A stretch of 64,000 nucleotides of DNA from Gerris lacustris (GCA_951217055.1 OX578280.1:63683633-63747632); one strand, 5' to 3'. Shown: positions 12,239-24,107, numbered from the stretch's first letter. Numbers and translations: made by a program. The notes: a model not told the origin generated them from the sequence alone.

Positions 12239-13120
12239 GCTGCGATCAGAGTGTCAAGAGGGACCATCAGTTAAAACTTAAGAGGAAATATAAAGTAGAG
12301 ATACCATCAAGAGCCAGATGGGAACAAGGAGAGATAGATTTCGATAAGGAGACTCTGGTGGTATACACGGATGGCTCAAAGAATAAAACCATCGGGGACG
12401 GGACTGTTCTTAGAAATGTCCGGCACCCGAGAGAGTTTCCCGTTAGGCACACTTACCATCGTCTTTCAGGTGGAAAGCTATGCCATCCTAGGCAAGACAG
12501 CCAGAGGTGGTGGAAGCGACAGTTAAGTCTATAGCTATATGCTCGGATAGCCAAGCGGAACTACACGCTCTCGACACCCCTGGTGCAACCTCTGCACTGG
12601 TGAGGGAGTGTCGGGAGACACTGGAGCTGCTGGCAGAGATTAAAGAGGTAATACTGCTCTGGGTCCCGGGACACCAAGGGATCCCAGGGAACGAGAAAGC
12701 AGATGAAGTAGCAAAAATAGGAGCCTCCTTGCATTTCTGTGGACCGAAATCTGCAGTTGACTGGTCGAAAGGTCAGGTCAAATCAGCCATTAAGAAGTGG
12801 GTGTGGAACGAAGCAGAAAAAGAATGGTTAGGAACAGAGGGATGCAGGCAGTCTAAGATGTTACTGCCGAAAACAAGCAATAGGAAAACCAGATGGCTGT
12901 TAGAACTGAGCAGGACCAACCTGAGAAATCTGGTTGGAGTGCTAACTGGACACTGCAGGCTCAGAAGACATCTGACACTACTAAAAGTAGAATAGGACCC
13001 CCACACCACATGTCCAGTGTGTGGTGAGGAGGAGGAAACGGCTTACCATTTCCTGGGAGTGTGTGAAGGATATGGAAGATTGCGCTTTCATATCTTAGGG
13101 AAGGGGGAATTGGTGTAGAG
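12239..13120 (+). pseudogene. LINE ORF2 remnant: RNase H and C-terminal zinc-knuckle-like motif
   Basis: Frame 1 carries VVYTDGSK at 12358-12381, with the first RNase H aspartate. A frameshift near 12425 moves to a frame reading ESFPLGTLTIVFQVESYAIL, including the catalytic Glu. Another shift near 12500 enters a long frame with ICSDSQAEL (third acidic site) and VPGHQGIPGNEKADEVAK, with the RNase H histidine. That frame meets a TAG at 12993-12995. The same frame then continues CPVCGEEEETAYHFLGVC, a C-x2-C...H-x4-C motif typical of the end of LINE ORF2. At least two frameshifts and one stop make it non-functional. No RT domain remains in this copy. Confidence 0.88.
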
Positions 13121-13297
13121 AAACTTGAAACACTGAAGTGGCAAGATATCCTCTCCTTCATAATCCAAACTAAAAGGTTTGAGGATGAGGTGGAGGTGGT
13201 TTTAGGGGTGTGGGTACGTCTGGGGTTGGTAAAAAGGATCCAAAGATGGTCTGTTTGCTAGGCTAGGCCTCCCCACCCTTATTACTACTACTACTAC
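12239..13297 (+). mobile_element. 5'-truncated non-LTR retrotransposon (RNase H-bearing clade)
   Basis: A 1,059-bp LINE 3' end flanked by a 13-bp direct repeat, ending in a (TAC)n tail at about 13281-13297. Target duplication, 5' truncation and a short-repeat tail are the hallmarks of target-primed reverse transcription. The coding remnant covers the RNase H domain and the C-terminal cysteine-histidine motif. By domain order it belongs with the R1/Jockey/I group; the exact clade is not determined. Confidence 0.88.
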
Positions 13298-13310
13298 TTG
13301 CTCAGCCTAT
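13298..13310. repeat. 13-bp target-site duplication, right
   Basis: Exact repeat of 12226-12238, immediately after the (TAC)n tail. Confidence 0.85.
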
Positions 13311-13335
13311 TTTTAAGACTCATAGTCAAGAGGTT

Positions 13336-13490
13336 AAAAAGAGTGCATAAAAGTGACTAAAAGTTCAGCAAGAATTATGTGTATCAGTTAATCTTCTGGT
13401 GCCCTTTAAGATTATGTGATGGGCTAGGTTCGTCGGTGGGACTTAGCTTGGTCATAAACTGTTAAAATAAACAGACCGGTGGAGAACGAA
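13336..13490 (+). repeat. Interspersed repeat family H, partial copy
   Basis: Blocks such as TTAATCTTCTGGTGCC, AAGATTATGTGATGGGCTA and GACTTAGCTTGGTCATAA are related to sequences at 29085-29220 and to both arms of the foldback at 46075-46990. Confidence 0.6.
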
Positions 13491-14509
13491 AAATTTAATG
13501 TTTTGAATATTTTCTGAACTTCTGATTTAAACACACACAGAAATAAATTAAATTTATCATTTCATGCTTGTGGTTGATTCACACGTATCTCAATCCTTTC
13601 GGAGATAATCTATGACTGCAATATTTTAAAATTTAATAGATCTATGTTTAATACGACTAATTAAATTGTCGTTACTTTTTCAGATTGTTACTACCCTATG
13701 TTGTTTTAGAATATAAATGTCTTTGACAAAATAACTGTTAAGAAAACGGGATTATTATTCAAATGTATTTTGGGATAAAGAAATATCACACATCTGTTTT
13801 TTACAAGGGAAGTAACAGTCTAAAGAAGAACATTCTGTGCACCTTCTTTAGATTGTTACTCCCTTCTGTTATTTTTTTTTATAAGGGGAGCAACAATCTC
13901 AAAATGACTATTGATTGGCTTTATTAAACATATTCAGACTCTTATTATAACTAATTATGGACAAGCTACAAATAATAACTTTTGATGAATCAATGTTTTA
14001 TATAAAAACTAGACTTTAAAAAAAAAAAAGTTAAAGAATACTGTTTTCAAGTGAAAATAAAAGTTGTTAATCATTAAGTTTAAACCTTGGAGACATGTTT
14101 AACAAATAAAATAAGAAAATATAAAATATAGGAAATCACGGCTGTGGTTCGAACCATTAATCTTTAAATAAAAAGCCACCAAGGCAACAACCTACTTACG
14201 TTTTATTTTACTCGGAAATTCTTTTACATAAACTCACTTCACAACTCTCTTTTTAGGGGTTCGTTGGTAAAACGAAAAAAAAATCCCTTAGAGCTTCGTT
14301 CCTGTGTCTGTCACTTTGTGCGTTTTCAATAACTTTTGATTCAAAAGAGGTAATCATGAAACTTTGCAGTGTTAAAGATGTTTTTTTTAAATAAAATCTT
14401 AGCTTTTTCCTTTTAATATAACTTTATAATAATAATGTTTGGTCGCAGAGCAATTATTAGAAAAATAATGTTTAAAATCTCAACAAAAAAATATTAACTG
14501 TAAAAAAAT
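13491..14509. other. No gene; contains a palindrome at 13806-13864
   Basis: 13806-13864 is an inverted pair (AGTAACAGTCTAAAGAAG and its near complement) ending in the TTGTTACTCCC motif that also bounds the element at 30641-31447. A further GGGGAGCAACAATCTC lies at about 13886. No coding block seen. Confidence 0.6.
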
Positions 14510-14588
14510 AGTACATTACGCGTGTAGTGCGGAAAGTAGAATTTTGCATGCGAGTGTAGAGTTTGCACCTGAGCGACAGCGGGGGTAG

Positions 14589-14880
14589 CAGTGGCGCACC
14601 CAGGGGGGGGCACAGGGGGCACGTGCCCCCCCCCCCCCCCCCCCCCCCATGCCAGACCTAAAATTTAAGTATGCAATTCCGCAGCACGTGTTGTGTTAAA
14701 GTAATAGTGTTGTGATAGTCGAATAAATAAATAAATAAATAAGTAATTATATACCTAGTTTAGCCCGACATTTTTTTTTTTTTTTTGCGTTTAATAAGAC
14801 GTGTTACGGATTTATAAAATAGGGATGGAGCTCCTGGGAAAAAAGTGTCGGCTATTGAACTTGGAAAAATCTGCATAAAA
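14589..14880. mobile_element. hAT-like insertion, one end recognisable
   Basis: Begins CAGTGGCGCACCCAGGGG, matching the CAGTGGCG(G/T)A end seen at 60438 and, in complement, at 24107. It contains a long C tract (about 14626-14648). The family Y sequence resumes at about 14881. No matching right terminus or 8-bp duplication is visible, so the insertion is truncated or rearranged. Confidence 0.5.
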
Positions 14881-14899
14881 ATACGACTGCGTACTTTAT

Positions 14900-15082
14900 C
14901 TACGATTGTTGGATTTTAATAATAAACACTGAAAAAAAATTAATAAACTTCCTGTAGGTAAGTTCGTATTTCTCTTTTGATAAAGATGACATTAATTCAT
15001 TAGTTGTATTTTGTGTCGAATTAATTATTTCGGGAGGCGTATTATTCTCCTCATTTTCGTTATAATCACTTAAATCACTCAT
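14900..15082 (-). pseudogene. Family Y ORF, 60 aa, N-terminal remnant
   Basis: Protein begins MSDLSDYNENEENN and carries EIINS, then ELMSSLSKEKYELTYRKF, aligning with the other three copies. Many differences from copy 3 are conservative (D/E, K/R, F/Y). The frame runs past KF into low-complexity sequence before stopping. Non-functional on its own. Confidence 0.55.
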
Positions 15083-15329
15083 TGTTTTTCACTACAAACT
15101 CGATATAAACAGTTACTTTATTTAACAAACAGCAAATTAGTTTTGTTAAATGTAAACAAACTCTCTAATATTGCGTTAAGGTGAAGAATTCTTCTTTTTT
15201 TTACCGCACTAAGGTGGGAAAAAGAGGAATTATGAAACGAGCATGCACAATGAATACAACTTCGTAAAGAATCACTTTCTACCCATCTAAACAGAGATAC
15301 AATGTTTATATTTTGTATCAATCGTAGAT

Positions 15330-16069
15330 GATATTTATTTGTAAAAAAGAACTCAGGATTTCTTCTTATCGTCTATTTGGGTACTCAAGCATAGTTCAAG
15401 AATCCACATTCCACACTATTTTCATCACATACTATATTTCATAGCACAGGACACATAGACATTAGAACAAGCTTTAGGACAAAATTCAATTTTCTCGAGG
15501 ATAATACCAAACAAATTTTAATATGTTAATTGTTTGTAATTTTAAGATGTTTACCTCCAGGCGGGAGAAAAATGTTAACTTAACTGCCTGGTTTTTAGGG
15601 TGTTGTTTTAACTGCCTGGCCGAGCCACAGGGAGTTATGGCATAACTCCCTGTAAATTCAGTGCAGCCAACTTAATTCTATTAAAAGTTTAGTCCGTTTA
15701 AACGGATTTTTACGAAGATTTAAGTTGGCAACACTGTTTATTATAAACATGACTCGCAATCAGCTGTTTTTAAATATTTCTTTGTTTTGTTTTAAAACGC
15801 TCCGTGTTTTGAATAAATGTTCTCAGGCCCGTTTTAGACGTTCACTGCGCCCTGGGCACCCCGTCATGATGCGCCCCCCCCCCCCTTATTTGTATGCTCA
15901 TACAAATGTGTTATATGTTTAATATTATCATAAATATAATATTGCTATTAAATCTTTTATGGTAAATATTGCACTTTAGAAAAAAATTAAACGTAATAAT
16001 TAACGTTGGAGTAAGAAGATAATTTTTGAAACACTAATAAATTGTTCAAATAATTATTATATAATAATT
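15330..16069. other. No gene; weak family B match
   Basis: 15545-15660 has AACTGCCTGG blocks and GAGCCACAGGGAGTTATGGC resembling family B. A C11 tract lies at about 15874-15885. The 65-aa frame at 15725-15922 runs through it and is not supported. Confidence 0.45.
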
Positions 16070-16191
16070 AAAGAAAGTTGAGAGTTTTATAGCGAGAGTG
16101 GAACTGAATTTATATGAACATTTTCTTGAACAAAGTAAATATGGCAAGTTATAAATATAAAACAAGTTATGTCAAATGTCAATTCTTAACA
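16070..16191 (-). repeat. Copia 3' LTR
   Basis: 122 bp, starting TGTTAAGAATTG on the minus strand. Compared with 20462-20583 it has one mismatch near 16075 and one near 16117. Confidence 0.9.
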
Positions 16192-16203
16192 CTCCTCCTC
16201 AAT
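16192..16203 (-). promoter_or_regulatory. Copia polypurine tract
   Basis: Minus-strand AATTGAGGAGGAG lies directly before the 3' LTR TGTTAAG start, where the plus-strand DNA primer of reverse transcription is expected. Confidence 0.8.
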
Positions 16204-16555
16204 TTTTGATCTTCAGAGAAAGGTCATGAATTGCACTTAACTACAAATGTTAATTTAATTGATTCAAATAATAAATAACAATTAGAAATAAAAATATTAT
16301 AAATAAATAATATGTCATTAGATAAATATATGTAAATAAATAATACACAAGTAAATAAATAATATGACATTGAATAAATATATATAAATAAATAATAATA
16401 TATGTGAATAAATACATAATATAATATTTAAATATATTATACTATTTGTATAATATTAATGTTATATAAATCATTATTAATCATGAATGATAAAAGCAAA
16501 ATATAAATAAATAAAAACAAAACAAAACATATGGCTTATTGGCTTCTTAAAAAAA

Positions 16556-19500
16556 TTAGAATAAGCCAAGTAGAAATCTAAAATTTGTAAACTTAATGAG
16601 CGATAACGGTTTTGTCATTATGTCAGCTCGGTTGTCATTTGATGGAACGTAACAAATATTTATAATTTTCTTGTTGACTAAATCTTTGATAAAGTGGTGT
16701 TTGATATCTATGTGTTTGCTTCGTTTACTGTTCTCGTATCCTTTAGTTAGGTCAATCGCCCCCTGGTTGTCAACCAACATAGTTACATCTTGTGGTTCGA
16801 CAGCCTCCATGTCTTGAACAGTTCCTTTTATAGATATGAGCTCTGCCGCCGTTGCTGCTGCTGCGATGTATTCAGCTTCTGTAGATGACAGTGAAACACA
16901 TTTCTGCTTTCTTGAAAACCAAGCGATTAGATTTCCATGGTAATAAATAACTGATCCACTGACACTCTTCCGGTCGACTTTGCTGCCTGCCCAATCTGCG
17001 TCAGCATAGGCTTCTAGAATTTTTGAGTTATTATTTTTCTTAAATTTTAATGTTACATATTTAGTTTCTTTTAAATATTTCAGTATTTTCTTAGCATTCT
17101 TCCAAACTTGTTCGTTAGGTTTGTCTAAAAATTGACTTAGATACGACACCGCGTAAGTAATATCGGGTCTGCTTGCTACCGCAATGTACATAAGACTTCC
17201 GATAAGTTCTCTGTAAGGAACATCAATAATTTCAGCGTTTAAATTAACTTCTAAGTTATGTTCCATAGGCGTCCGTGAGCCTTTGCAGTCTTTCATGTTG
17301 AATTTATCTAAAATTTTATCAATCATTTTCTTTTGAGATATTTCTAAAACGTTATTTTCTTGATTAATTTCCATTCCAATAAAATTTTTACATCTTCCTA
17401 AGTCTTTAATTTTAAATTCTTTCCTCAGTAAATTAATAATTTCGTCAGTATCTTGTCCTGTAATTAAAATGTCGTCTACATAAACCAGTACTAGTGTCTT
17501 GTCCTTAACGTATAAGCAAAAGTCGTTCTTTGATCTCGTAAAGTTGTTTTTCTCCAAAAATGTATTTAATCTTTCATTCCAGCATTTAGGAGCTTCTTTT
17601 AGTCCGTATAATGATCTTCTTAATTTATATATTTTTTTTCTATCTGCTAAACCTTCAGGAGCTTTTATATATACGTCCGTACTTAAATATCCATTTAAAA
17701 ATGCTGTTGGTACGTCAAATAGTTTGATTTGCCAATTATTAGTGACAGCGAGTGAAAATAACATACGCACCGTCGATAATCGAGCTACAGGTGAATACAC
17801 ATTTTCCTCACATGTCTCCTGGCATCCTCTTGCAACCAATCTGGCCTTCTTCAAGTCTCCGTCTTTAGTCCTGAATACCCATCTTGTGTCGATCGCTTTC
17901 TTTCCTTTGGGTAACTGTGCCTCTTCCCAGGTTCCTAATCTTTGATGTGCATCAAGTTCCTTCTTCACAGCATCTTGCCATTCTTTACTTCTATTTATTG
18001 CCTCTTCATAAGTTACAGGATCATTGTCTGCTATTAAGCAAAAGGCTGAGTAAAGTTCGTAGTCATTAAATTTAGCAGGTTTATTAATATTTCTTTTTGG
18101 TCTGTCTGTTTCAGTTTTTGTATCAGATTGTTTATTAATTTCATCTAAATCTTCATTATCACTAGTCCAAGAAATTATATTTTTAGATTCTGTTTTGACA
18201 TCTTCTTTATATGGTAATGAATTTTCGTCGAATCTTACGTCTCTGGCATTAATAATTTTATTTTCTTTTGGTAACCAAACTCTGTATCCATTTATATTGT
18301 ATCCAACCATTCTTGATTCTGTAGCCCTTTCTTCGAATTTTTTTGATTTAGGTAATTTATAAGTCCAAGTTTTACATCCAAATACTCTTAATTTTGTTAA
18401 GTCCAGTTTGCCATACCATTTTTCTGCTGGTACTCCACCGTTTAATGCGTCTGTTGGGCTTCGATTTAGTTGATAAGCCGCTGCTTGAATTGCTTCACCC
18501 CATAAAAGCTTGGGTAAGCCTGATTCTATGAGCATTGTTCTGGCTTTGTCTATTAACGTCCTGTTCATTCGTTCGGCAACGCTATTTTGTTGGGGACTAT
18601 GAGGAATGGTTGTTTCAATTTTTATTCCCTTAGAATAGCAAAATTGTTTGAAATAATTATTGATGAATTCTTTACCGTTGTCACATCTTATTCTGCAAGT
18701 TTTCTGATTAAACTGTGTTTTTAATTCTTTAATGTAACCGATTAAATTTTTTGTAGCTTCATTTTTATATTCTAAAAGATATACTTTAGTAAAATGTGAG
18801 TAGTCGTCAATAATTGTTTGGAAATATTTAATTTTTGGAAAGTATTTTTGGTCATTATTTTCAATTGATATAGGTCCACAAATGTCAGTATGAAGGAGTT
18901 CACCTATTCTGTGTGATTTTGGATGATCTACCCTTTTAAATTGTAATCTTGTGGCTTTCCCACGTAAACAGCTGTCACATTTCTCACTGCTTACTGGTAA
19001 ATTTAGTAATTTTAAGCCTTTTCTGTTGAGATGACCTAGTCTTCTGTGCCATAAATTTTCGTCTCTAATGTTTAAAATACTATTTGATTTAATTGGATTT
19101 TCAAAATTTATAGCGTATAGGTTTCCTATCATTGTACATTCAATATAAAAGTTTTTATTCCAAATTTTAGCTCCATATTTATGAAATGTTACTTTCTTAC
19201 CTGTTGATGTTAGTTTTCTGACTGATAGCAAGTTTATACTTAATTTTGGTACGATCAATGCTTCAATATTAATATTAAGTCCATTATATTTCACTCTCAA
19301 TACACCTTGTTTCTTGGCCACTAACACTTTTCCATCGGCAATTCTTAAGTTGACTTCATTTTTTAAATTTTCAATTTTTTCCATGAAGGGTTCCATTGAT
19401 TCCATCACTAAATTATCTGTAGCACCTGAGTCAATAATAAATTGAATATTCTCACATATTGGTTTTGAGTTGATTGTACTCATTACTATAAAAGATAAAT

Positions 19501-20323
19501 TTTCTTGCACTGACTGTATATTTCCCTGTCTTCTTCGAAAGTTATTTCTTCCTGAGAAATTTCCTCTTCCTCTGTAATTTCCTCTGTAGTTATTGTTATA
19601 ATTCTCTGAATAATTTTCTCTCTTCTTATTTTCAAAATGTTTATTATTATTATTAAAAGGTTTGGGCGGATATGATGTATGGTGATTTTGATTGTATCTT
19701 GACCTATTAGCACTAAATAAATTTTCATTTTGTATCATAGTTTCTTGATTATTTTTAAATTTTAATTCGGCATCCAAAAGGCGACTTTTCACAAATTTTA
19801 ATGTTACACCAGTTGTCATCGTCTCAATAGCTGTTATGACCGTTTCAAATTTTTCTGGCATAGTTAGTAGGAGATGACACACTTTATCACTATCATCCAT
19901 TTTAGATCCAATAGTCTCTAATTTCCTTATAAGATCGTCGAATTCCACAAAATGATCTTCTAATTTCTTTTCGGGATTGAATTTTAATGTCAAAAGTTTT
20001 TTTCGTAGATATAATTTTGAAAATGTGCTTTTCCTTTCAAAAATGGCTTCTAGTGCTTCGATCATTTCTTTGGCAGTTTTTGAATTTTTAATGTATTCCA
20101 AATGTTTATCACCAATGCATTGAATTATTATTGATTTCGCTTTAGCATCTGATTTCTTGAATTTTTCAATATCCTTTGATTTTGGATCTTCATCTTTTTC
20201 TAATACTTCTGTGACACCATGAGCTGCAAGTATAGCCATCATCCGAAATTTCCAATTATTAAAATTTTCACCATTAAATTGAGGAAACTGATTGAATGAA
20301 AAATTTGATGGAAACGAACTCAT
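16556..20323 (-). CDS. Copia gag-pol polyprotein, intact, 1,255 aa
   Basis: Makes the capsid, protease, integrase, reverse transcriptase and RNase H that copy and insert the element. The order IN before RT defines Ty1/Copia. Residues 13-200: gag capsid region (FNGENFNNWKFRM start). 205-265: Asn/Arg/Gly-rich tail with RG repeats. 298-301: protease DSGA. 426, 431, 449, 452: integrase His-His-Cys-Cys finger. D480, D548, E584: integrase DDE with 35 residues between the last two. About 800-1000: RT with FDVPTAFLNG (D870) and YVDD (948-951). About 1105-1220: RNase H with YADADWAG, STEAEY and VDNQGAIDL. The C-x2-C-x4-H-x4-C zinc knuckle normally found in Copia gag is absent. The ATG at 20323 follows the 5' LTR and PBS by about 120 bp. 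Confidence 0.96.
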   Translation of the reverse strand: MSSFPSNFSFNQFPQFNGENFNNWKFRMMAILAAHGVTEVLEKDEDPKSKDIEKFKKSDAKAKSIIIQCIGDKHLEYIKNSKTAKEMIEALEAIFERKSTFSKLYLRKKLLTLKFNPEKKLEDHFVEFDDLIRKLETIGSKMDDSDKVCHLLLTMPEKFETVITAIETMTTGVTLKFVKSRLLDAELKFKNNQETMIQNENLFSANRSRYNQNHHTSYPPKPFNNNNKHFENKKRENYSENYNNNYRGNYRGRGNFSGRNNFRRRQGNIQSVQENLSFIVMSTINSKPICENIQFIIDSGATDNLVMESMEPFMEKIENLKNEVNLRIADGKVLVAKKQGVLRVKYNGLNINIEALIVPKLSINLLSVRKLTSTGKKVTFHKYGAKIWNKNFYIECTMIGNLYAINFENPIKSNSILNIRDENLWHRRLGHLNRKGLKLLNLPVSSEKCDSCLRGKATRLQFKRVDHPKSHRIGELLHTDICGPISIENNDQKYFPKIKYFQTIIDDYSHFTKVYLLEYKNEATKNLIGYIKELKTQFNQKTCRIRCDNGKEFINNYFKQFCYSKGIKIETTIPHSPQQNSVAERMNRTLIDKARTMLIESGLPKLLWGEAIQAAAYQLNRSPTDALNGGVPAEKWYGKLDLTKLRVFGCKTWTYKLPKSKKFEERATESRMVGYNINGYRVWLPKENKIINARDVRFDENSLPYKEDVKTESKNIISWTSDNEDLDEINKQSDTKTETDRPKRNINKPAKFNDYELYSAFCLIADNDPVTYEEAINRSKEWQDAVKKELDAHQRLGTWEEAQLPKGKKAIDTRWVFRTKDGDLKKARLVARGCQETCEENVYSPVARLSTVRMLFSLAVTNNWQIKLFDVPTAFLNGYLSTDVYIKAPEGLADRKKIYKLRRSLYGLKEAPKCWNERLNTFLEKNNFTRSKNDFCLYVKDKTLVLVYVDDILITGQDTDEIINLLRKEFKIKDLGRCKNFIGMEINQENNVLEISQKKMIDKILDKFNMKDCKGSRTPMEHNLEVNLNAEIIDVPYRELIGSLMYIAVASRPDITYAVSYLSQFLDKPNEQVWKNAKKILKYLKETKYVTLKFKKNNNSKILEAYADADWAGSKVDRKSVSGSVIYYHGNLIAWFSRKQKCVSLSSTEAEYIAAAATAAELISIKGTVQDMEAVEPQDVTMLVDNQGAIDLTKGYENSKRSKHIDIKHHFIKDLVNKKIINICYVPSNDNRADIMTKPLSLIKFTNFRFLLGLF

Positions 20324-20440
20324 TTTTAATTAAATTTTTTTTTTCAATTAGTTATTATTTAAATAAATATTGAGATTTTGACTTTTTGAAAAAAAACTGA
20401 CAGATTTTAAATTTGAAAGATATTACTAATATTTTTTGAT

Positions 20441-20460
20441 AGTGTCTGGGCTCCATAACC
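20441..20460 (-). promoter_or_regulatory. Copia primer-binding site
   Basis: Minus-strand GGTTATGGAGCCCAGACACT starts one base after the 5' LTR. The GGTTATGGxCCCAG form resembles the internal initiator-tRNA-Met primer site known from Drosophila copia. Confidence 0.75.
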
Positions 20461-20461
20461 T

Positions 20462-20583
20462 AAAGAGAGTTGAGAGTTTTATAGCGAGAGTGGAACTGAA
20501 TTTATTTGAACATTTTCTTGAACAAAGTAAATATGGCAAGTTATAAATATAAAACAAGTTATGTCAAATGTCAATTCTTAACA
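20462..20583 (-). repeat. Copia 5' LTR
   Basis: 122 bp, TGTTAAGAATTG start on the minus strand, followed by TAATT at 20584-20588, the same 5 bp found before the other LTR. Confidence 0.9.
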
Positions 20584-20588
20584 TAATT

Positions 20589-21079
20589 ATTTCAAAATTT
20601 AATTAATTATTATTTTTTGGAGTACTTTTCTTATTAACTAATATTGGGTTTTTGGAACTCAATTTAATACACTATAATATCCAAACTAATTACTAAATAA
20701 CAAAAATACTATGATAATACTTCATAATAAATACAAATGATAATACTAAAATAATAATCAGATAGAACAAATGTTGGGTATTCGATGAACACCGCATGTG
20801 TGGATCTACGATTGCCTTTTTTCTTGCTTTTGCTTTCGTAAAATCGTCGATTAAATCGGAATAGTTAATTTCTAGCGTTATGTCGCTTTGCGTGCATATT
20901 AACAGTAAACTGTTCAGCTTGTCATTAAGCATTGTAGACCTATTCACTGATTTTATTCTGTTAGCCGAAAAGCTCCTCTCCGCCGAGCAGTTGGATGGTT
21001 ACTGGGAGGGTTAGGTATATGCTAGGGATATTGTATAAGGGATATTTGGTTTACTCTTTAAAAGTTTAGCCTTTAAAGT
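20589..21079. other. No gene seen
   Basis: The 84-aa minus-strand frame at 20693-20947 shows no motif or second copy. It could be degraded coding sequence but cannot be assigned. Confidence 0.4.
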
Positions 21080-21245
21080 TTTTTTTCTCCCTTCTGAAGG
21101 TAAAATCTTGTACGCACCACGAGAGCAAAAAGGCATAATTCCCAGAGCAATACTTAATTCCCGAGGTGAAGCCGAGGGAATTAAATTCATGATTCCTTCG
21201 GCTTTCGCCTTAGGAATCATCTTCATAGCTCAGGGAATTACGCCT
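21080..21245. repeat. Family B-like repeat with short palindromic blocks
   Basis: GAGGTGAAGCCGAGGGAATTA and CCTTCGGCTTTCGCC blocks resemble the GGCTTCGCC repeats at 2.9, 3.8 and 41.8 kb. The opposing 71-aa and 61-aa frames here are by-products. Confidence 0.5.
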
Positions 21246-22830
<1,585 letters not shown>

Positions 22831-22888
22831 ATCAAGAAGTGTTATATTTATTTATATTTTTTATTTAAAGATCTTTTATTTTTTCATA

Positions 22889-23458
22889 ATACACGTTGTA
22901 ACGCAATTATAAAACAAAATAAAAATGATAATAAAATCGCTTAAACAAAATATAACTTAAAACATTATTTCATGGGTCCAAAAGAAATGCTCGTAATTTC
23001 AAGATATTTAAAATAAAGTAAAAAATGTTAGCAGCTTGGTTCTTGCTTGTGGTCCAAGTAGCGAGGCCAGATTAGTATTGTCAGTCAGTTCATTGTCTGT
23101 AAGGTGAAGCGGGAGTAACTTTTTTCTTTGATGCTCGTAACTTGGGCACCTGAAGAAAATGTGGCCTAAAGTTTCTGTTTCCCTCTGGTTGCACGCGTTG
23201 CAAACTTCACTCGCTTTAATAACATGTAGTGTTCCTCTGAGTGTTAATTTGACTGAATCCATTCCTGCAGTCCGAAGTTGAGCCAGCGTTTTTTGTTGAG
23301 CAAATGGATATTTCATGGATTTTTATTAAAAAATAAAATATTTTACCTTTGAACTGGGAATATTTATATTTAATACGTTTGTTTTACATAATTAATTTTA
23401 CAGAATTCAAAATAATATATTCTCCAAGAGACTGCTAATTGTATTTTCCTTTTTGTAT

Positions 23459-23508
<50 letters not shown>
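22889..23508 (-). repeat. Large palindrome, right arm (620 bp)
   Basis: Mirror image of 22211-22830, ending in (AT)n. Compare 32305-33190, a same-orientation copy that is single and also ends in (AT)n. Confidence 0.93.
23008..23316 (-). pseudogene. LINE ORF2 C-terminus fragment, 102 aa (copy 2)
   Basis: Encodes exactly the same 102 residues as 22403-22711 on the opposite strand. Same C-x2-C...H-x4-C motif and same truncation point. Confidence 0.8.
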
Positions 23509-23510
<2 letters not shown>

Positions 23511-23639
23511 AAGTAACGATTTTCATCTTGGAAAAAGAACCTCTAACCACCTCTAATCTTCACACATCCGAATTATATGTTATAGAACTATGTTATAACT
23601 ATAGCTTTAGCACTGTGTTATAAACAATAGAGCACGTGC
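23509..23639. other. No gene seen
   Basis: Short spacer between the palindrome and an hAT-like element. Confidence 0.4.
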
Positions 23640-24107
23640 ACGTGCGTTTGGGTCGGGGGGGGCCCCCCCGACACAATAGAGTAAAAAAATCAAGAAAAAA
23701 ACAGCCGTAATTTTTTTTTTTTTAATACATATTTTTTACATTCACCTCATATTCAATTTCACCTCCAAAATGCATAAAAGCGCTGTTTTGAGATGTCATA
23801 TTTTCAAAATTCCCCCAATAATTAACTGTAGACTACGCCCATGACTTATAGTAAGACATCGTACTGCAGTAAGCATCAGCATAACATTTTCTAACGAATA
23901 CGTTCTAAAACAGATGTTTTTTACAGAGATTTTTTTTGTGTATTAGTTGTACATTTTTTTTGGGGGGGGGGGGGGGTCCGCTGCTTTGTTGAATAAGTAG
24001 TTCCCTTTTCTTGTTACCACTACAAATGCCCCCATCCCCCACCCCCGAATTTAGAGATTTGAAATGAGCCCCCCCCCCCCCAGACCCAGCCACTCGATAC
24101 GCCACTG
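23640..24107. mobile_element. hAT-like non-autonomous element, left end unclear
   Basis: The right end, read as complement, is CAGTGGCGTATCGAGTGGC, a typical hAT (Tip100-like) terminus. Internal blocks match the complete MITE at 60438-60793: ATGCATAAAAGCGCTGTTTT, GAG-TA-TATTTTCAAAAT, TAATTAACTG and TTACTGCAGT-like. A G-tract/C-tract pair lies at 23656-23670. No clear left CAGTG end or 8-bp duplication is seen. The 66-aa minus-strand Gly-rich frame at 23905-24105 is a homopolymer artefact. Confidence 0.7.

Larger units (their letters stand above)
14510..15329 (-). mobile_element. Family Y element, copy 2, interrupted
   Basis: Aligned over its length with the other three copies, but split by about 290 bp (14589-14880) starting with an hAT-like end. 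The hairpin region (15180-15235) has decayed into T-runs. Confidence 0.75.
16070..20583 (-). mobile_element. Complete Copia-type LTR retrotransposon
   Basis: A 4,514-bp element on the minus strand, antisense to the nAChR gene. It has two 122-bp LTRs with only two differences, a TAATT target duplication on both sides (16065-16069 and 20584-20588), a primer-binding site, a polypurine tract and one uninterrupted 1,255-codon gag-pol frame. The near-identical LTRs and open frame point to recent insertion. Alternatively the LTR may begin at the CTCTCA boundary, giving 113 bp. The TAATT duplication favours the longer version. Confidence 0.95.

Noticed and set aside
16079..16191. 113-bp LTRs ending at the TGAGAG/CTCTCA boundary
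   Set aside because: The TAATT duplication and the adjacent PBS fit the 122-bp definition better, although the shorter one has canonical TG...CA ends.
17499..18069. Plus-strand frames of 148 and 61 aa
   Set aside because: They lie opposite the RT region of the Copia gag-pol gene and lack motifs.
19486..19728. 80-aa minus-strand frame
   Set aside because: A shifted frame inside the Copia gag Asn/Arg-rich region, not an independent product.
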